The notes: generated from the letters alone by a model not told the origin. Counted from the stretch's first letter, positions 10,828-19,346 are shown. The stretch: DNA of 64,000 bases from Streptomyces sp. NBC_00341 (GCF_041435055.1 NZ_CP108002.1:5518001-5582000), one strand, 5' to 3'. A program made the numbers and translations.

Positions 10828-11343
10828 ACCGTGCCGCTCACCGGTGCCCGTCCCCTCCCCCGAGAAGGGACGGACACCGGGGGAGGGGCGTGCCGGAGCG
10901 AAAAGCTCCGGAATGCGGCGAGTTGAGCGGCCTTGCCCCGTCCTGGTTCCAGCCTTGTGGTTGGGGGAGGTCTGTTCAAGGGATGACTGTGGCCTGTGGC
11001 ACGGAAGTGACCATTCCGCCACGGTGTGATCGTCAGGCAACGATGGCAGACTGGCCCGGCGGGCAGCCGGTGCACGGCAGTCGGCGGATGGCAGTCGTCG
11101 GATGGCCGTGGGCCGGCGAGGCAGGGGCGCGCGAGGTGCGTGCCGGACGCACGAGTGCAACCGTGCGCTGCTTCGCCAGGAACTGGCAGTCCGCGTTCGC
11201 GCATCTCCCTGGGTAGCCCGGAACGGAAGACCACCGGTTCCGGGCAGGGGGCGAGCGGTGCGCGATGCGCGGGACGCGTCCGGGAAACGGGATAGCGGAA
11301 GCCGGAACGACGTGAAGCGGGAATTGGGAAGCAGGGGGAAGTA
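10828..11343. other. Intergenic region with two hairpins
   Basis: No convincing gene in this 516-nt gap. A likely terminator for the folD-DUF3017 unit pairs CCCCTCCCCC (10852-10861) with GGGGGAGGGG (10879-10888). A second small hairpin, CCGGAGC-GAAAA-GCTCCGG, follows at 10893-10911. Around 11065-11105 there is a short direct repeat (GGCAGTCGGCGGATGGCAG then TCGTCGGATGG). The end of the gap should hold the promoter of the XRE-DUF2690 gene, but I could not define it. Confidence 0.5.
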
Positions 11344-12519
11344 ATGCCTCGTTGGAAGGCACTGCCGGAGGATCTCGACCCACAGGTACGGGAGTTCGCG
11401 GGCCAGCTGCGCAGACTCGTCGACCGCAGCGGCCTGAGCATCGCCGCGGTGGCCGACCGCACGGGGTACAGCAAGACGTCGTGGGAGCGGTACCTGAACG
11501 GGCGGCTCCTCGCCCCCAGAGGGGCGATCGTCGCGCTGGCCGAGGTGACGGGCACCAACCACGTCCATCTGAACACCATGTGGGAGCTGACGGAACGGGC
11601 CTGGAGCCGGGCCGAGATGCGCCACGACATGACGATGGAGGGCATGCGGATCATCCAGGCGCGTGCGGCGCTCGGTGAGACCGGGCAGCCGTCGCGCGGC
11701 CATGGCAGGAGCCGCCCCTCGGGTGCCGTCGGCACGGCAGAGGGCGCTGCCGGTGCGAGCGGCGGGGGCCGCTCGCCGTCCGTACCGGTCCAGCGCGGGA
11801 CCGTTCCGCACATCCCTCAGCAGCCGCAGCCGCAGCCGCAGCCGCAGTCCCAATCCCAGCCCCAGCCCCAGCCCCAGCCCCAGCCCCAGCCCCAGCCGCA
11901 GCCGCTGGCCTGGCCGGGGCAGGCCGTGGGCGCGGGCGCGGGGCCCGGTCAGCCGCCGTCCGCGCACCGTGAGCCCGGGAGCCGCCGTGGTGGCCGTGAC
12001 AGTGGCGGGGGCCGCGACGGCAGTCGCCGTAAACAGTTGGTGATCGCCGTGGCCGCGTTGGGCGTCCTGGTGGCGGTGACCGGTGCCGTGCTGCTGACCG
12101 GCCCCGGTGGCGACTCCGACGCCGACCGGGCCGCCGCCCCCTCACCCACACCGAAGAGCAGCGCGCCCAAACTGCCGGCCGGGGTCGGGTGCAGCGGCTC
12201 CGCCTGCGCCGGACAGGACCCCGAGGACATGGGGTGCGGCGGCAAGCACGTCCGTACGGTCGCCAGCGCCACCGTCGGCGCGAGCGTCGTCGAGGTGCGC
12301 TACAGCGAGCCCTGCGGGGCGGCATGGGCCCGGATCACCAAGGCGGCGGCCGGTGACATCGTGCGGATCAGCGCGGGCGGCGCGGGCCAGGACGGCAAGG
12401 TGTCCGCCGCGCTGGACACGTACACCCCGATGGTCGCCGTGAAGCGGGTCGCGGACGTCAAGGCGTGCGCCACCCTCGCCACCGGCACGAAGGGGTGCAC
12501 GGCCGAAGCGACCGGGTGA
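11344..12519 (+). CDS. XRE HTH - DUF2690 transmembrane regulator
   Basis: 391 aa; ATG preceded by AGGGGGAAGTA. The N-terminal HTH covers about residues 15-75 (LVDRSGLSIAAVADRTGYSK and SWERYLNGRLLAPRG). A low-complexity Pro-Gln repeat sits at about 158-190, followed by a single membrane segment (LVIAVAALGVLVAVTGAVLL, about 230-250). The C-terminal domain (about 280-391) has conserved cysteines (VGCSGSACAGQDPEDMGCGG, YSEPCGAAWARI) of DUF2690. The layout implies a cytoplasmic DNA-binding head and an extracytoplasmic Cys-rich sensor. Signal and targets are unknown. Confidence 0.88.
   Translation: MPRWKALPEDLDPQVREFAGQLRRLVDRSGLSIAAVADRTGYSKTSWERYLNGRLLAPRGAIVALAEVTGTNHVHLNTMWELTERAWSRAEMRHDMTMEGMRIIQARAALGETGQPSRGHGRSRPSGAVGTAEGAAGASGGGRSPSVPVQRGTVPHIPQQPQPQPQPQSQSQPQPQPQPQPQPQPQPLAWPGQAVGAGAGPGQPPSAHREPGSRRGGRDSGGGRDGSRRKQLVIAVAALGVLVAVTGAVLLTGPGGDSDADRAAAPSPTPKSSAPKLPAGVGCSGSACAGQDPEDMGCGGKHVRTVASATVGASVVEVRYSEPCGAAWARITKAAAGDIVRISAGGAGQDGKVSAALDTYTPMVAVKRVADVKACATLATGTKGCTAEATG
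11818..11905 (+). repeat. Hexanucleotide repeat encoding Pro-Gln dipeptides
   Basis: About fourteen CAGCCG/CAGCCC units in tandem encode the Pro-Gln linker of the XRE-DUF2690 protein. Such hexamer arrays can gain or lose units without changing the reading frame, so linker length may vary between strains. Confidence 0.85.
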
Positions 12520-12575
12520 GCCGGTGAGCCGGGTGAGCCGGTGGGCCGGATGAGGTCGGGGCGGGGCCGTGATGA

Positions 12576-13727
<1,152 letters not shown>

Positions 13728-13753
13728 TCCACCACCCGTTCGCGGGTACGCAG

Positions 13754-13784
13754 ACGCCCCCGGCAGCCTCGCTGCCGGGGGCGT
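13754..13784 (+). terminator. Terminator after mdh
   Basis: Perfect 14-bp stem (13754-13767 with 13771-13784) and a CTC loop, 26 nt past the mdh stop and just before the stop of the convergent PEP-mutase-like gene. Confidence 0.85.
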
Positions 13785-13806
13785 GGTGTTTCCGTACGCC
13801 TGGGGC

Positions 13807-14547
13807 TCAGGCCTCGCGCAGCTCGTCGCGCAGTTCGTCCGCGATCCCGCGTACGGCGGTCATGGCCCCGCGCTGAAGCCCCGGACCGAAGGTGATCCGG
13901 GCGGCGCCCAGCTCTCCGAGCCGGCGCGGGCCCGGACCGTCCGGCCGGGAGAGCGCGTTGAGCGGTGCGGTCACGGCGGCGGCCAGCCGGGGGAGCGACT
14001 CGGCCGGGGCCCCGATCGGGTAGACGCAGTCCGCGCCCGCCGCCACGTACAGCAGCGCGCGGCGTACGGTCTCCGCCTCCTGGTCCGTACCGGCCGGGAC
14101 GCCGCGCACGTAGGTGTCGACCCGCGCGTTGACGAAGAGCGCGTCCCCGGCGACCGCCCGCACCTCCGCCAGCCGGTCCGCCTGCCGGTCCGGCTCCATC
14201 AGGACACCGTCCAGCGAGTCCTCCAGGTTGCAGCCGACCGCCCCGGTGGCCAGCAGCCGTTCCACCAGCTCCTTCGGCGCCAGCCCGTACCCCGCCTCGA
14301 TGTCCGCAGAGACGGGGACAGCGACGGCGCGGGCGATCCGCGCCACCGCCGCGAACATCTCCTCCGCGGGCGTCTCCCCGTCCTCGTACCCGAGCGACGC
14401 CGCGACGCCTGCGCTCGGTGTGGCGAGGGCCGGGAACCCGGCGTCCGCGAAGACCCGGGCGCTGGCGGCGTCCCACGGGCCGGGCAGGACCAGGGGATCG
14501 CCGAGGGTGCGGCCGTGGTGCAGGGCGAGCAGTTCGGACGCGGTCAT
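13807..14547 (-). CDS. Isocitrate lyase / PEP mutase superfamily protein
   Basis: 246 aa, a compact member of the PEP mutase/isocitrate lyase superfamily (TIM barrel, Mg-dependent C-C or C-P chemistry). Visible features are VLPGPWDAASARVFADAGF, the metal-binding VSADIEAGYG, and the GCNLEDS strand. The catalytic KKCGH-type loop of true isocitrate lyases is absent, as in the small uncharacterised branch. GGAG precedes the ATG. It follows the AhpD-like gene by 40 nt on the same strand, probably one operon facing a MocR regulator. The substrate is not predictable. Confidence 0.88.
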   Translation of the reverse strand: MTASELLALHHGRTLGDPLVLPGPWDAASARVFADAGFPALATPSAGVAASLGYEDGETPAEEMFAAVARIARAVAVPVSADIEAGYGLAPKELVERLLATGAVGCNLEDSLDGVLMEPDRQADRLAEVRAVAGDALFVNARVDTYVRGVPAGTDQEAETVRRALLYVAAGADCVYPIGAPAESLPRLAAAVTAPLNALSRPDGPGPRRLGELGAARITFGPGLQRGAMTAVRGIADELRDELREA

Positions 14548-14587
14548 CGAGGGGCTCCAGACGGGGGAGGGGCGGGGAGTGGGACGG

Positions 14588-15097
14588 TCAGCGGTGGTCG
14601 CCCGGGGTGTAGTGGCCCGGGACCATCCGGGTGGACACGGCGAACCGGTTCCAGGAGTTGATCGTGATGATCGCGGCGATCAGGTGGGCGAGCTCCGCCT
14701 CGTCGAAGTGCTTCGCGGCCTTCGCGTACACCTCGTCCGGCACGAATCCGTCGGTCAGGACGGTCACCGCCTCGGTCAGCTCGATCGCCGCGATCTCCTT
14801 CGGCGTGTAGAAGTGCTGCGACTCCTCCCAGGCGCTGAGCTGCACGATCCGCTCCACGGACTCACCCGCCGCCAGCGCGTCCTTGGTGTGCATGTCGAGG
14901 CAGAACGCGCAGTGGTTGATCTGTGAGGCCCGGATCTTCACCAGTTCGGCCACGACCGGGTCGAGCCCCTTGCGGGACGCGGCCTCCAGTCGGGCCATCG
15001 CCTTGTAGACGTCGGGAGCGTGCTCGGCCCACTGGATGCGGGGCGTGTGCTCGGCGGTGTACTCGGACGTTGCGTGGTGGTGCTCGTTCGTGGTCAT
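14588..15097 (-). CDS. Carboxymuconolactone decarboxylase / AhpD-like protein
   Basis: 169 aa of the CMD/AhpD family: a helical protein with the redox motif HCAFCLDMH (CXXC followed by His) and the downstream SAWEESQHFYTPKEIAAIELTEAVT segment typical of small alkylhydroperoxidase-like members. The role may be peroxide reduction or a decarboxylase-like activity; the CXXC motif favours the former. The start at 15097 lacks an RBS but has TAACGT seven nt upstream, suggesting a leaderless transcript. First gene of a likely two-gene operon, divergent from the MocR regulator. Confidence 0.9.
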   Translation of the reverse strand: MTTNEHHHATSEYTAEHTPRIQWAEHAPDVYKAMARLEAASRKGLDPVVAELVKIRASQINHCAFCLDMHTKDALAAGESVERIVQLSAWEESQHFYTPKEIAAIELTEAVTVLTDGFVPDEVYAKAAKHFDEAELAHLIAAIITINSWNRFAVSTRMVPGHYTPGDHR

Positions 15098-15144
15098 GGA
15101 TACGACGTTACGCGCGGGGTGGCGCAGCGGTATGGTCCATTTTC
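15098..15144. promoter_or_regulatory. Compact divergent promoter, CMD gene / MocR gene
   Basis: Only 47 nt separate the two start codons. Minus strand: TAACGT (15105-15110) is 7 nt from the ATG. Plus strand: TATGGT (15131-15136) is 8 nt from the ATG. Neither gene has an RBS. Both -10-like boxes fit leaderless starts, so a MocR dimer bound here would touch both promoters. Confidence 0.5.
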
Positions 15145-16548
15145 ATGACGGATCCCTGGGCCACTTTCGGCGCCGACCTGCACCTTGACCCGACCGGCGC
15201 AACCGGACTGCGGGCCGGGCTCATGGACGCCCTGCGCGAGGCGGCCCGGACCGGGAGGCTGGCACCGGGCACCCGGCTGCCGTCGTCCCGCACCCTCGCG
15301 GCCGACCTCGGCATCGCCCGCAACACCGTCGCGGACGCCTACGCGGAACTGGTCGCGGAGGGCTGGCTCACCGCCCGCCAGGGCTCCGGAACCCGGGTCG
15401 CCCGGCGCGCGGAGCCGCGCCGCGCGACGACCAGGGCGCCGCGCTCCCGGCCGCCCCGCACCAGCCCCGCCTACAGCCTGATGCCCGGCTCGCCCGACCT
15501 GTCGACGTTCCCGCGCGCCGAGTGGCTCAAGGCCGCCCGCCGCGCGCTCACCTCGGCGCCCAACGACGCCCTCGGCTACGGCGATCCACGCGGCCGGGTC
15601 GAACTGCGCACCGTGCTGGCCGACTACCTGTCACGGGCCCGGGGCGTGTACGCGGACCCCGAACGCATCGTCATCTGCTCCGGCTTCGTCCACGGACTGA
15701 TCATGATGGGGAAGGTGTTGCGGGAGCGCCGCGTGCGGGAGGTGGCCGTCGAGTCGTACGGACTCGACGTGCACACCCGCCTGCTCACCGAGGCCGGGCT
15801 GCGCATCCCCTGCCTGCCGCTCGACGAACTCGGCTCCAGGACCGGCGAACTGCCCACGATGCGGGGCGCGGGCGCGGTGCTGCTGACACCCGCGCACCAG
15901 TTCCCGACCGGAGTGCCGCTCCACCCCGACCGGCGGGCCGCCGCCGTCGACTGGGCCCGGAGCACGGGCGGCCTGATCCTGGAGGACGACTACGACGGAG
16001 AGTTCCGCTACGACCGCCAGCCGGTCGGCGCCCTTCAGGGCCTTGACCCGGAACACGTCGTGTACCTCGGCACGGCCAGCAAGTCCATGGCGCCGGGGCT
16101 GCGGCTGGGCTGGATGGTGGTCCCGCAGGCGCTGGTGGGCGAGGTGACCGGGGCCAAGGGGGTGAGCGACTGGTCGTCCAGCGCGCTGGACCAGCTGACG
16201 CTCGCGGAGTTCATCGCCTCCGGTGCGTACGACCGGCATGTGCGCTCCATGCGGCTGCGCTACCGCCGACGCCGCGACCAGCTCGTCGCCGCCCTGGCGG
16301 AACGGGCCCCGTCCATCAGGATCAGCGGGATCGCCGCCGGACTGCACGCCGTACTCGAACTCCCGGAGGGCAGCGAGGCGGACGTCGTCCGCTCTGCGGC
16401 CTGGCAGGGGCTGGCGGTGGAGGGACTGTCCTCCTTCCGCCACCCCGACGCCGAGGTGAGCCGCGAGGCGCTGGTCATCGGCTACGGCCGCCCGACCGAC
16501 AGCGCCTGGGCGGGCACGCTGGACGCGCTCGTACGGGTGCTGCCGTGA
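15145..16548 (+). CDS. MocR-type GntR/aminotransferase regulator
   Basis: 467 aa. The N-terminal GntR winged helix (about 10-85) shows LPSSRTLAADLGIARNTVADAYAEL and GWLTARQGSGTRVA. A type I aminotransferase-like domain follows, with LGYGDPRGRVELR, ILEDDYDGEFRYDRQP and the PLP-binding lysine in YLGTASKSMAPGLRLGW. MocR proteins use PLP or PLP-substrate adducts as effectors. It is divergent from the AhpD-like and PEP-mutase-like genes, its probable targets. Whether this is a PdxR-type vitamin B6 regulator cannot be told, since no pdxST genes are nearby. Confidence 0.92.
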   Translation: MTDPWATFGADLHLDPTGATGLRAGLMDALREAARTGRLAPGTRLPSSRTLAADLGIARNTVADAYAELVAEGWLTARQGSGTRVARRAEPRRATTRAPRSRPPRTSPAYSLMPGSPDLSTFPRAEWLKAARRALTSAPNDALGYGDPRGRVELRTVLADYLSRARGVYADPERIVICSGFVHGLIMMGKVLRERRVREVAVESYGLDVHTRLLTEAGLRIPCLPLDELGSRTGELPTMRGAGAVLLTPAHQFPTGVPLHPDRRAAAVDWARSTGGLILEDDYDGEFRYDRQPVGALQGLDPEHVVYLGTASKSMAPGLRLGWMVVPQALVGEVTGAKGVSDWSSSALDQLTLAEFIASGAYDRHVRSMRLRYRRRRDQLVAALAERAPSIRISGIAAGLHAVLELPEGSEADVVRSAAWQGLAVEGLSSFRHPDAEVSREALVIGYGRPTDSAWAGTLDALVRVLP

Positions 16549-16564
16549 GGCGAAGCGCGCGGGG

Positions 16565-16590
16565 GCGGGGGCGCCGACCGGCGCCCCCGC
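16565..16590. terminator. Terminator after MocR gene
   Basis: 11-bp GC-only stem (16565-16575 with 16580-16590) and a GACC loop, 16 nt past the MocR stop. It also faces the 3' end of the opposing small-gene cluster. Confidence 0.75.
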
Positions 16591-16628
16591 GGCAGCCGAT
16601 CTCGACCGGACACGCCGTACGGCGAGTG

Positions 16629-16965
16629 TCACCAGCAGCCCGGCGGCGGGGTCGACCAGGGTGAACGCGTCGGGGCACCCGGATTCCAGCCGCGCCATCG
16701 CCTCGTCCTGCCGCGCGTGGTCCTCTGCCCAGTCCCGAAGCCCGTCCAGCACGGTGCGGCTCCGCAGGACGGCCGCCCGTACGCCCGCCCCTCCGGAACG
16801 CCGCCCTGAGCCGGACTGAGCACCGGGCCCCTCCGCGAGCCGAAGCGCCTGCCACCGCAGCCACCGGAGGGCGAGTCGGCGATTACGCACCACGACCTCG
16901 CCCAGCGAAACGGCACGCTGCCCGTCGGTCACGGTGATCTCCGCCCCGTAGGCCGGCCCGGTCAC
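16629..16965 (-). pseudogene. Fourth gene of small overlapping cluster, no proper stop
   Basis: A GTG at 16965 overlaps the stop of the gene before it (GTGA). About 112 codons with normal codon bias follow: AEITVTDGQRAVSLGEVVVR, LALRWLRWQALRLAEG, HARQDEAMARLES, AFTLVDPAAGLLVTLAV. The frame has no stop before the MocR terminator and stays open antisense through the MocR gene to 15631, so the natural end is probably lost. A TGA exists at 16629-16631 in a neighbouring frame, which would fit a single frameshift; the end coordinate given uses that TGA. Function unknown. A sequencing error cannot be excluded. Confidence 0.45.
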
Positions 16966-17180
16966 GCGGAGCCCTCCCGCTCGGCCTTCAGAATCGCGGC
17001 CGCCGCTTCAACGGCGGCCGCGAGCACCTCAAGCCCGGCCGCCTCGGCCTCGCGCTCGCTGACGCGCCGCTCGATCGCGGCATCCAGCGCGGCGAAGAAC
17101 TGTGCGTAGGACTCCGGGTCCGGGCGGACACGATCGCCCACCGGGGGCAGCGTGCTCGCATGATCAGGGACGCGCTTCAC
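16962..17180 (-). CDS. Small hypothetical protein of WhiJ/AbaA-like locus
   Basis: 72 aa from a GTG overlapping the previous stop by 4 nt (GTGA). It is mostly helical and Ala/Glu-rich (ESYAQFFAALDAAIERRVSE then LEVLAAAVEAAAAILKAERE), so a coiled or helical bundle is likely. Third of four tightly overlapping minus-strand genes. No family recognised. The overlap arrangement and third-position GC support it being real. Confidence 0.65.
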   Translation of the reverse strand: MKRVPDHASTLPPVGDRVRPDPESYAQFFAALDAAIERRVSEREAEAAGLEVLAAAVEAAAAILKAEREGSA

Positions 17181-17380
17181 GACGGCTCCCGGTGCTCGGG
17201 GTGCTCTCCGTGCTCGGCCGCCCGGTGCCGCCTGCGCAGCACCCGGCAGTCGGTCGCCCGGCTCTCGTCCCGCCGGCTCCGGGCCACGGCTTCGGCCAGC
17301 TCGAACTCCTGGCAGACCCGGCACGCGGTGGGCTCGGCGGGCTCGGCGGGCGTGGCGGTGCTGTTGTTGCGGGCGGTCAT
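17177..17380 (-). CDS. Small Cys/His-containing protein
   Basis: 67 aa. It has CRVCQEFELAEAVARSRRDE and then ATDCRVLRRRHRAAEH: a CXXC pair, a further Cys and clustered His, so a small zinc-binding fold is possible. Its ATG overlaps the preceding gene's stop by 4 nt (ATGA) and its own stop overlaps the next start (GTGA). Similar small proteins accompany WhiJ/AbaA-type regulators in streptomycetes as far as I recall. Function unknown. Confidence 0.68.
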   Translation of the reverse strand: MTARNNSTATPAEPAEPTACRVCQEFELAEAVARSRRDESRATDCRVLRRRHRAAEHGEHPEHREPS

Positions 17381-17616
17381 GCCACGTCCCCCCGGCTCCT
17401 GGCGTTCTCGTACGCGGTACGGGCGCGGAGCCGCTCATCACGGGTGGCGGGCCGGACGTACTCGGGGAGGGCTTCCCACTCGGGCCCTCCGCCGATCGGC
17501 CGCAGCGACCAGTAGGGCCCGGCGGCACCCCGGAACTCCCCGACGCGGTCGTTACGGCCCCGGTCCACCAGGAGTGCCCCGGCGGGCGGGAGTTGGACGC
17601 GCTTCTGCTCAGACAT
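17377..17616 (-). CDS. Small conserved hypothetical protein
   Basis: 79 aa with GAGAGGT seven nt upstream of the ATG. The GEFRGAAGPYWSLRPIGGG core followed by YVRPATRDERLRARTAYENARS resembles a small streptomycete family found beside XRE/DUF397 regulators: a beta-rich half followed by a basic helix. First gene of the four-gene overlapping cluster, divergent from the XRE-DUF5753 gene. Function unknown. Confidence 0.75.
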   Translation of the reverse strand: MSEQKRVQLPPAGALLVDRGRNDRVGEFRGAAGPYWSLRPIGGGPEWEALPEYVRPATRDERLRARTAYENARSRGDVA

Positions 17617-17630
17617 CGCCGCACCTCTCT

Positions 17631-17646
17631 GTAGTCATTCCACTAC
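17631..17646. promoter_or_regulatory. Inverted repeat GTAGT-N6-ACTAC
   Basis: It lies in the 106-nt gap between the divergent small-gene cluster and the XRE-DUF5753 gene, 14 nt upstream of the minus-strand ATG. A second inverted repeat, CAGTC-N10-GACTG (17692-17711), surrounds the short leader frame of the XRE gene. Either could be the operator of the XRE protein. Confidence 0.4.
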
Positions 17647-17696
17647 CAAGGGCGTTCAGCGTGGCTTAGAGTCAGGAGCTGTTCAACCTGTCAGTC

Positions 17697-17726
17697 ATGA
17701 ACGAAAGACTGGTGATGTCCCCTTGA
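17697..17726 (+). promoter_or_regulatory. Nine-codon leader frame coupled to XRE start
   Basis: An ATG-started frame encodes MNERLVMSP and ends in TGA, which overlaps the TTG start of the XRE gene (TTGA, 17723-17726). This arrangement would let ribosomes finishing the leader restart at the poor TTG codon. Translation of the leader is inferred only from layout. Confidence 0.35.
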
Positions 17727-18559
17727 ATCGCAAGGACTTGGACCCGGACAGCAGTCCGCAAGCTGCCTTCGGGGCACGTATCCGCCGAGCCCGCGAGGCT
17801 CACGGCTGGAAGCAGGAAGAGCTGGGCGATCGGATGGGGTACTCCGCTACGCACATCTCGGCCGTGGAAGTTGGTCGCAAGATGCCGACTCTCCGCTTTT
17901 CGCGCAGTGCGGACCTAGTGTTCGGCACCGCAGAAACCGCTGACACGTTCGAAAGTCTGTGGCGCGAGATGCGACTCGGGTCCCTCTTGGAGGGCTTCCC
18001 GCAGTACGTGGGTCACGAGGGCCGGGCTGTGGAGATCCGGCTCTACAACATCGGCATCATCCCGGGGCTGTTGCAGACGCCCGAGTACGCACGGGTGTTG
18101 GCGGAGAGCGCCGTGCGGCGGGGTGCGATCACGCCGGAACAGGCTGAGGAGCGCGTCTCGTTTCTGGCGGCGCGACAGGCGGCACTTGTGCGGCCCCGGC
18201 CACCCATGGTGTTCGTCATCCTGGACGAAAGCTGCATCCGTCGACCCATTGGCGGGGCCGCCGTGATGGACGCCCAGTTGGCGCACCTCATCGAGTTCGC
18301 GGCACAGCCGAACACTCTGCTCCAGGTGGCGCCGTACGAGATTGGCGAGCGCCGCCCGTTCGACCTGCCCGTCAACCTGCTGACGTTGTCGGATCGCTCC
18401 GTGCTCTGTTACGCGGAGTCTCAGGCCCAGGGGCACCTGGACCGGGAACCTACTTCTGTGATGCCCATGTTGACGGCCTACCATCAGCTGCAGGGCGAAT
18501 CGCTGTCACCAGCGGCGTCCATGTCCATGATCAGTGAGTTGCGAAAGGGCATCACGTGA
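17723..18559 (+). CDS. XRE regulator with DUF5753 domain (WhiJ-like)
   Basis: 278 aa from a TTG. The helix-turn-helix (about 14-70) shows RIRRAREAHGWKQEELGDRMG and HISAVEVGRKMPT. The remaining 200 residues are DUF5753: VEIRLYNIGIIPGLLQTPEYA, RQAALVRPRPPMVFVILDE and ALIEFAAQPNTLL-like sequence near 190. This matches the WhiJ/AbaA OrfA group, developmental regulators that act with DUF397 partner proteins. Its stop overlaps the GTG of the first DUF397 gene (GTGA), so the pair is co-translated. Codon use is slightly less GC-biased than the neighbouring metabolic genes. Confidence 0.93.
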   Translation: MNRKDLDPDSSPQAAFGARIRRAREAHGWKQEELGDRMGYSATHISAVEVGRKMPTLRFSRSADLVFGTAETADTFESLWREMRLGSLLEGFPQYVGHEGRAVEIRLYNIGIIPGLLQTPEYARVLAESAVRRGAITPEQAEERVSFLAARQAALVRPRPPMVFVILDESCIRRPIGGAAVMDAQLAHLIEFAAQPNTLLQVAPYEIGERRPFDLPVNLLTLSDRSVLCYAESQAQGHLDREPTSVMPMLTAYHQLQGESLSPAASMSMISELRKGIT

Positions 18560-18765
18560 CGACCGAATCTCCCCGTTGGTTCAAGTCCTCGTACAGCAAC
18601 AACGGCGGCGACTGCGTCGAGGTCGCTGTCAATCTCGTCGCCGCGCACGGCGTCGTCCCGGTCCGTGACTCGAAGAACGTGAGCGGCCCCGCGCTGAACG
18701 TGCCTACCGGCTCCTTCGCCGCCTTCGTGGCGGGCGTGAAGACCGGAGATTTCGGCAGCGTCTGA
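18556..18765 (+). CDS. DUF397 protein, copy 1
   Basis: 69 aa. Core: WFKSSYSNNGGDCVEVAVN, VPVRDSKNVSGPALNVP and FAAFVAGVKTGDFGSV, which is the whole DUF397 domain. DUF397 proteins are small partners of WhiJ-type XRE regulators. The GTG start overlaps the regulator stop by 4 nt. Upstream sequence differs from copies 2 and 3 at the N-terminus (MTTESPR), and it is the likely founder of the tandem array. Confidence 0.92.
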   Translation: MTTESPRWFKSSYSNNGGDCVEVAVNLVAAHGVVPVRDSKNVSGPALNVPTGSFAAFVAGVKTGDFGSV

Positions 18766-19337
18766 CAGGCACAGGCAGCACCGCCCCACCGTGCGCCGCA
18801 TGGTGGGGCCATGGCCGAGTGGCCAGGAAGGGACATCTCGTGAAGACGACCGCGACCGTTCTCCCTCAGTGGTTCAAGTCCTCGTACAGCAACAACGGCG
18901 GCAACTGCATCGAGGTCGCCGTCAATCTCGTCGCCGCGCACGGCGTCGTCCCGGTCCGTGACTCGAAGAACGTGAGCGGCCCTGCCCTGAACGTGCCCAC
19001 CGGTTCGTTCGCCGCCTTCGTGGCGGGCGTGAAGGCCGGAGAGTTCGGCGGCGTCTGACAGGCACAGGCAGCACCGCCCCACCGTGCGCCGCATGGTGGG
19101 GCCATGGCCGAGTGGCCAGGAAGGGACATCTCGTGAAGACGACCGCGACCGTTCTCCCTCAGTGGTTCAAGTCCTCGTACAGCTCCAACGGCGGCAACTG
19201 CATCGAGGTCGCTGTCAATCTCGTCGCCGCGCACGGCGTCGTCCCGGTCCGTGACTCGAAGAACGTGAGCGGCCCCGCGCTGAACGTGGCCACCGGTTCG
19301 TTCGCCGTCTTCGTGGCGGGCGTGAAGGCCGGAGAGT
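18752..19337 (+). repeat. Tandem 293-bp duplication carrying DUF397 genes
   Basis: The unit from the end of one DUF397 gene to the end of the next (18752-19044, 19045-19337) is repeated almost perfectly, including intergenic hairpin, RBS and start codon. I count only a handful of differences, so the duplication is recent or is kept uniform by gene conversion. Confidence 0.9.
18840..19058 (+). CDS. DUF397 protein, copy 2
   Basis: 72 aa from a GTG with AGGAAGG eight nt upstream; a GTG at 18819 is an alternative. N-terminus VKTTATVLPQ, then the same DUF397 core as copy 1 with two or three substitutions. A small hairpin (GCCCCACC 18783-18790 with GGTGGGGC 18802-18809) separates it from copy 1 and could attenuate or stabilise the mRNA. 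Confidence 0.9.
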   Translation: MKTTATVLPQWFKSSYSNNGGNCIEVAVNLVAAHGVVPVRDSKNVSGPALNVPTGSFAAFVAGVKAGEFGGV

Positions 19338-19345
19338 TCGGCTGA
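19133..19345 (+). CDS. DUF397 protein, copy 3
   Basis: 70 aa. The leader, RBS and first 20 codons are identical to copy 2, and the same hairpin precedes it (19076-19083 with 19095-19102). It differs at YSSNGGNC, NVATGS and FAVFVAG and ends four residues earlier. Some codons match copy 1 rather than copy 2, a mosaic suggesting gene conversion. It ends one base before the ATG of the next gene. Confidence 0.9.
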   Translation: MKTTATVLPQWFKSSYSSNGGNCIEVAVNLVAAHGVVPVRDSKNVSGPALNVATGSFAVFVAGVKAGEFG

Positions 19346-19346
19346 G

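Noticed and set aside
11818..11905. Regular short repeats resembling a CRISPR-like or satellite array
   Set aside because: The unit is 6 nt, in frame and codes Pro-Gln; there are no spacers.
9634..11967. 777-codon minus-strand frame across folD, DUF3017 and the XRE gene
   Set aside because: It crosses three well-supported plus-strand genes and an intergenic hairpin; low-complexity repeats come from the Pro-Gln array read backwards.
18556..19345. Direct repeats as a possible mobile element or CRISPR
   Set aside because: The repeat unit is a whole DUF397 gene with its leader; no transposase, terminal inverted repeats or target duplications are visible.
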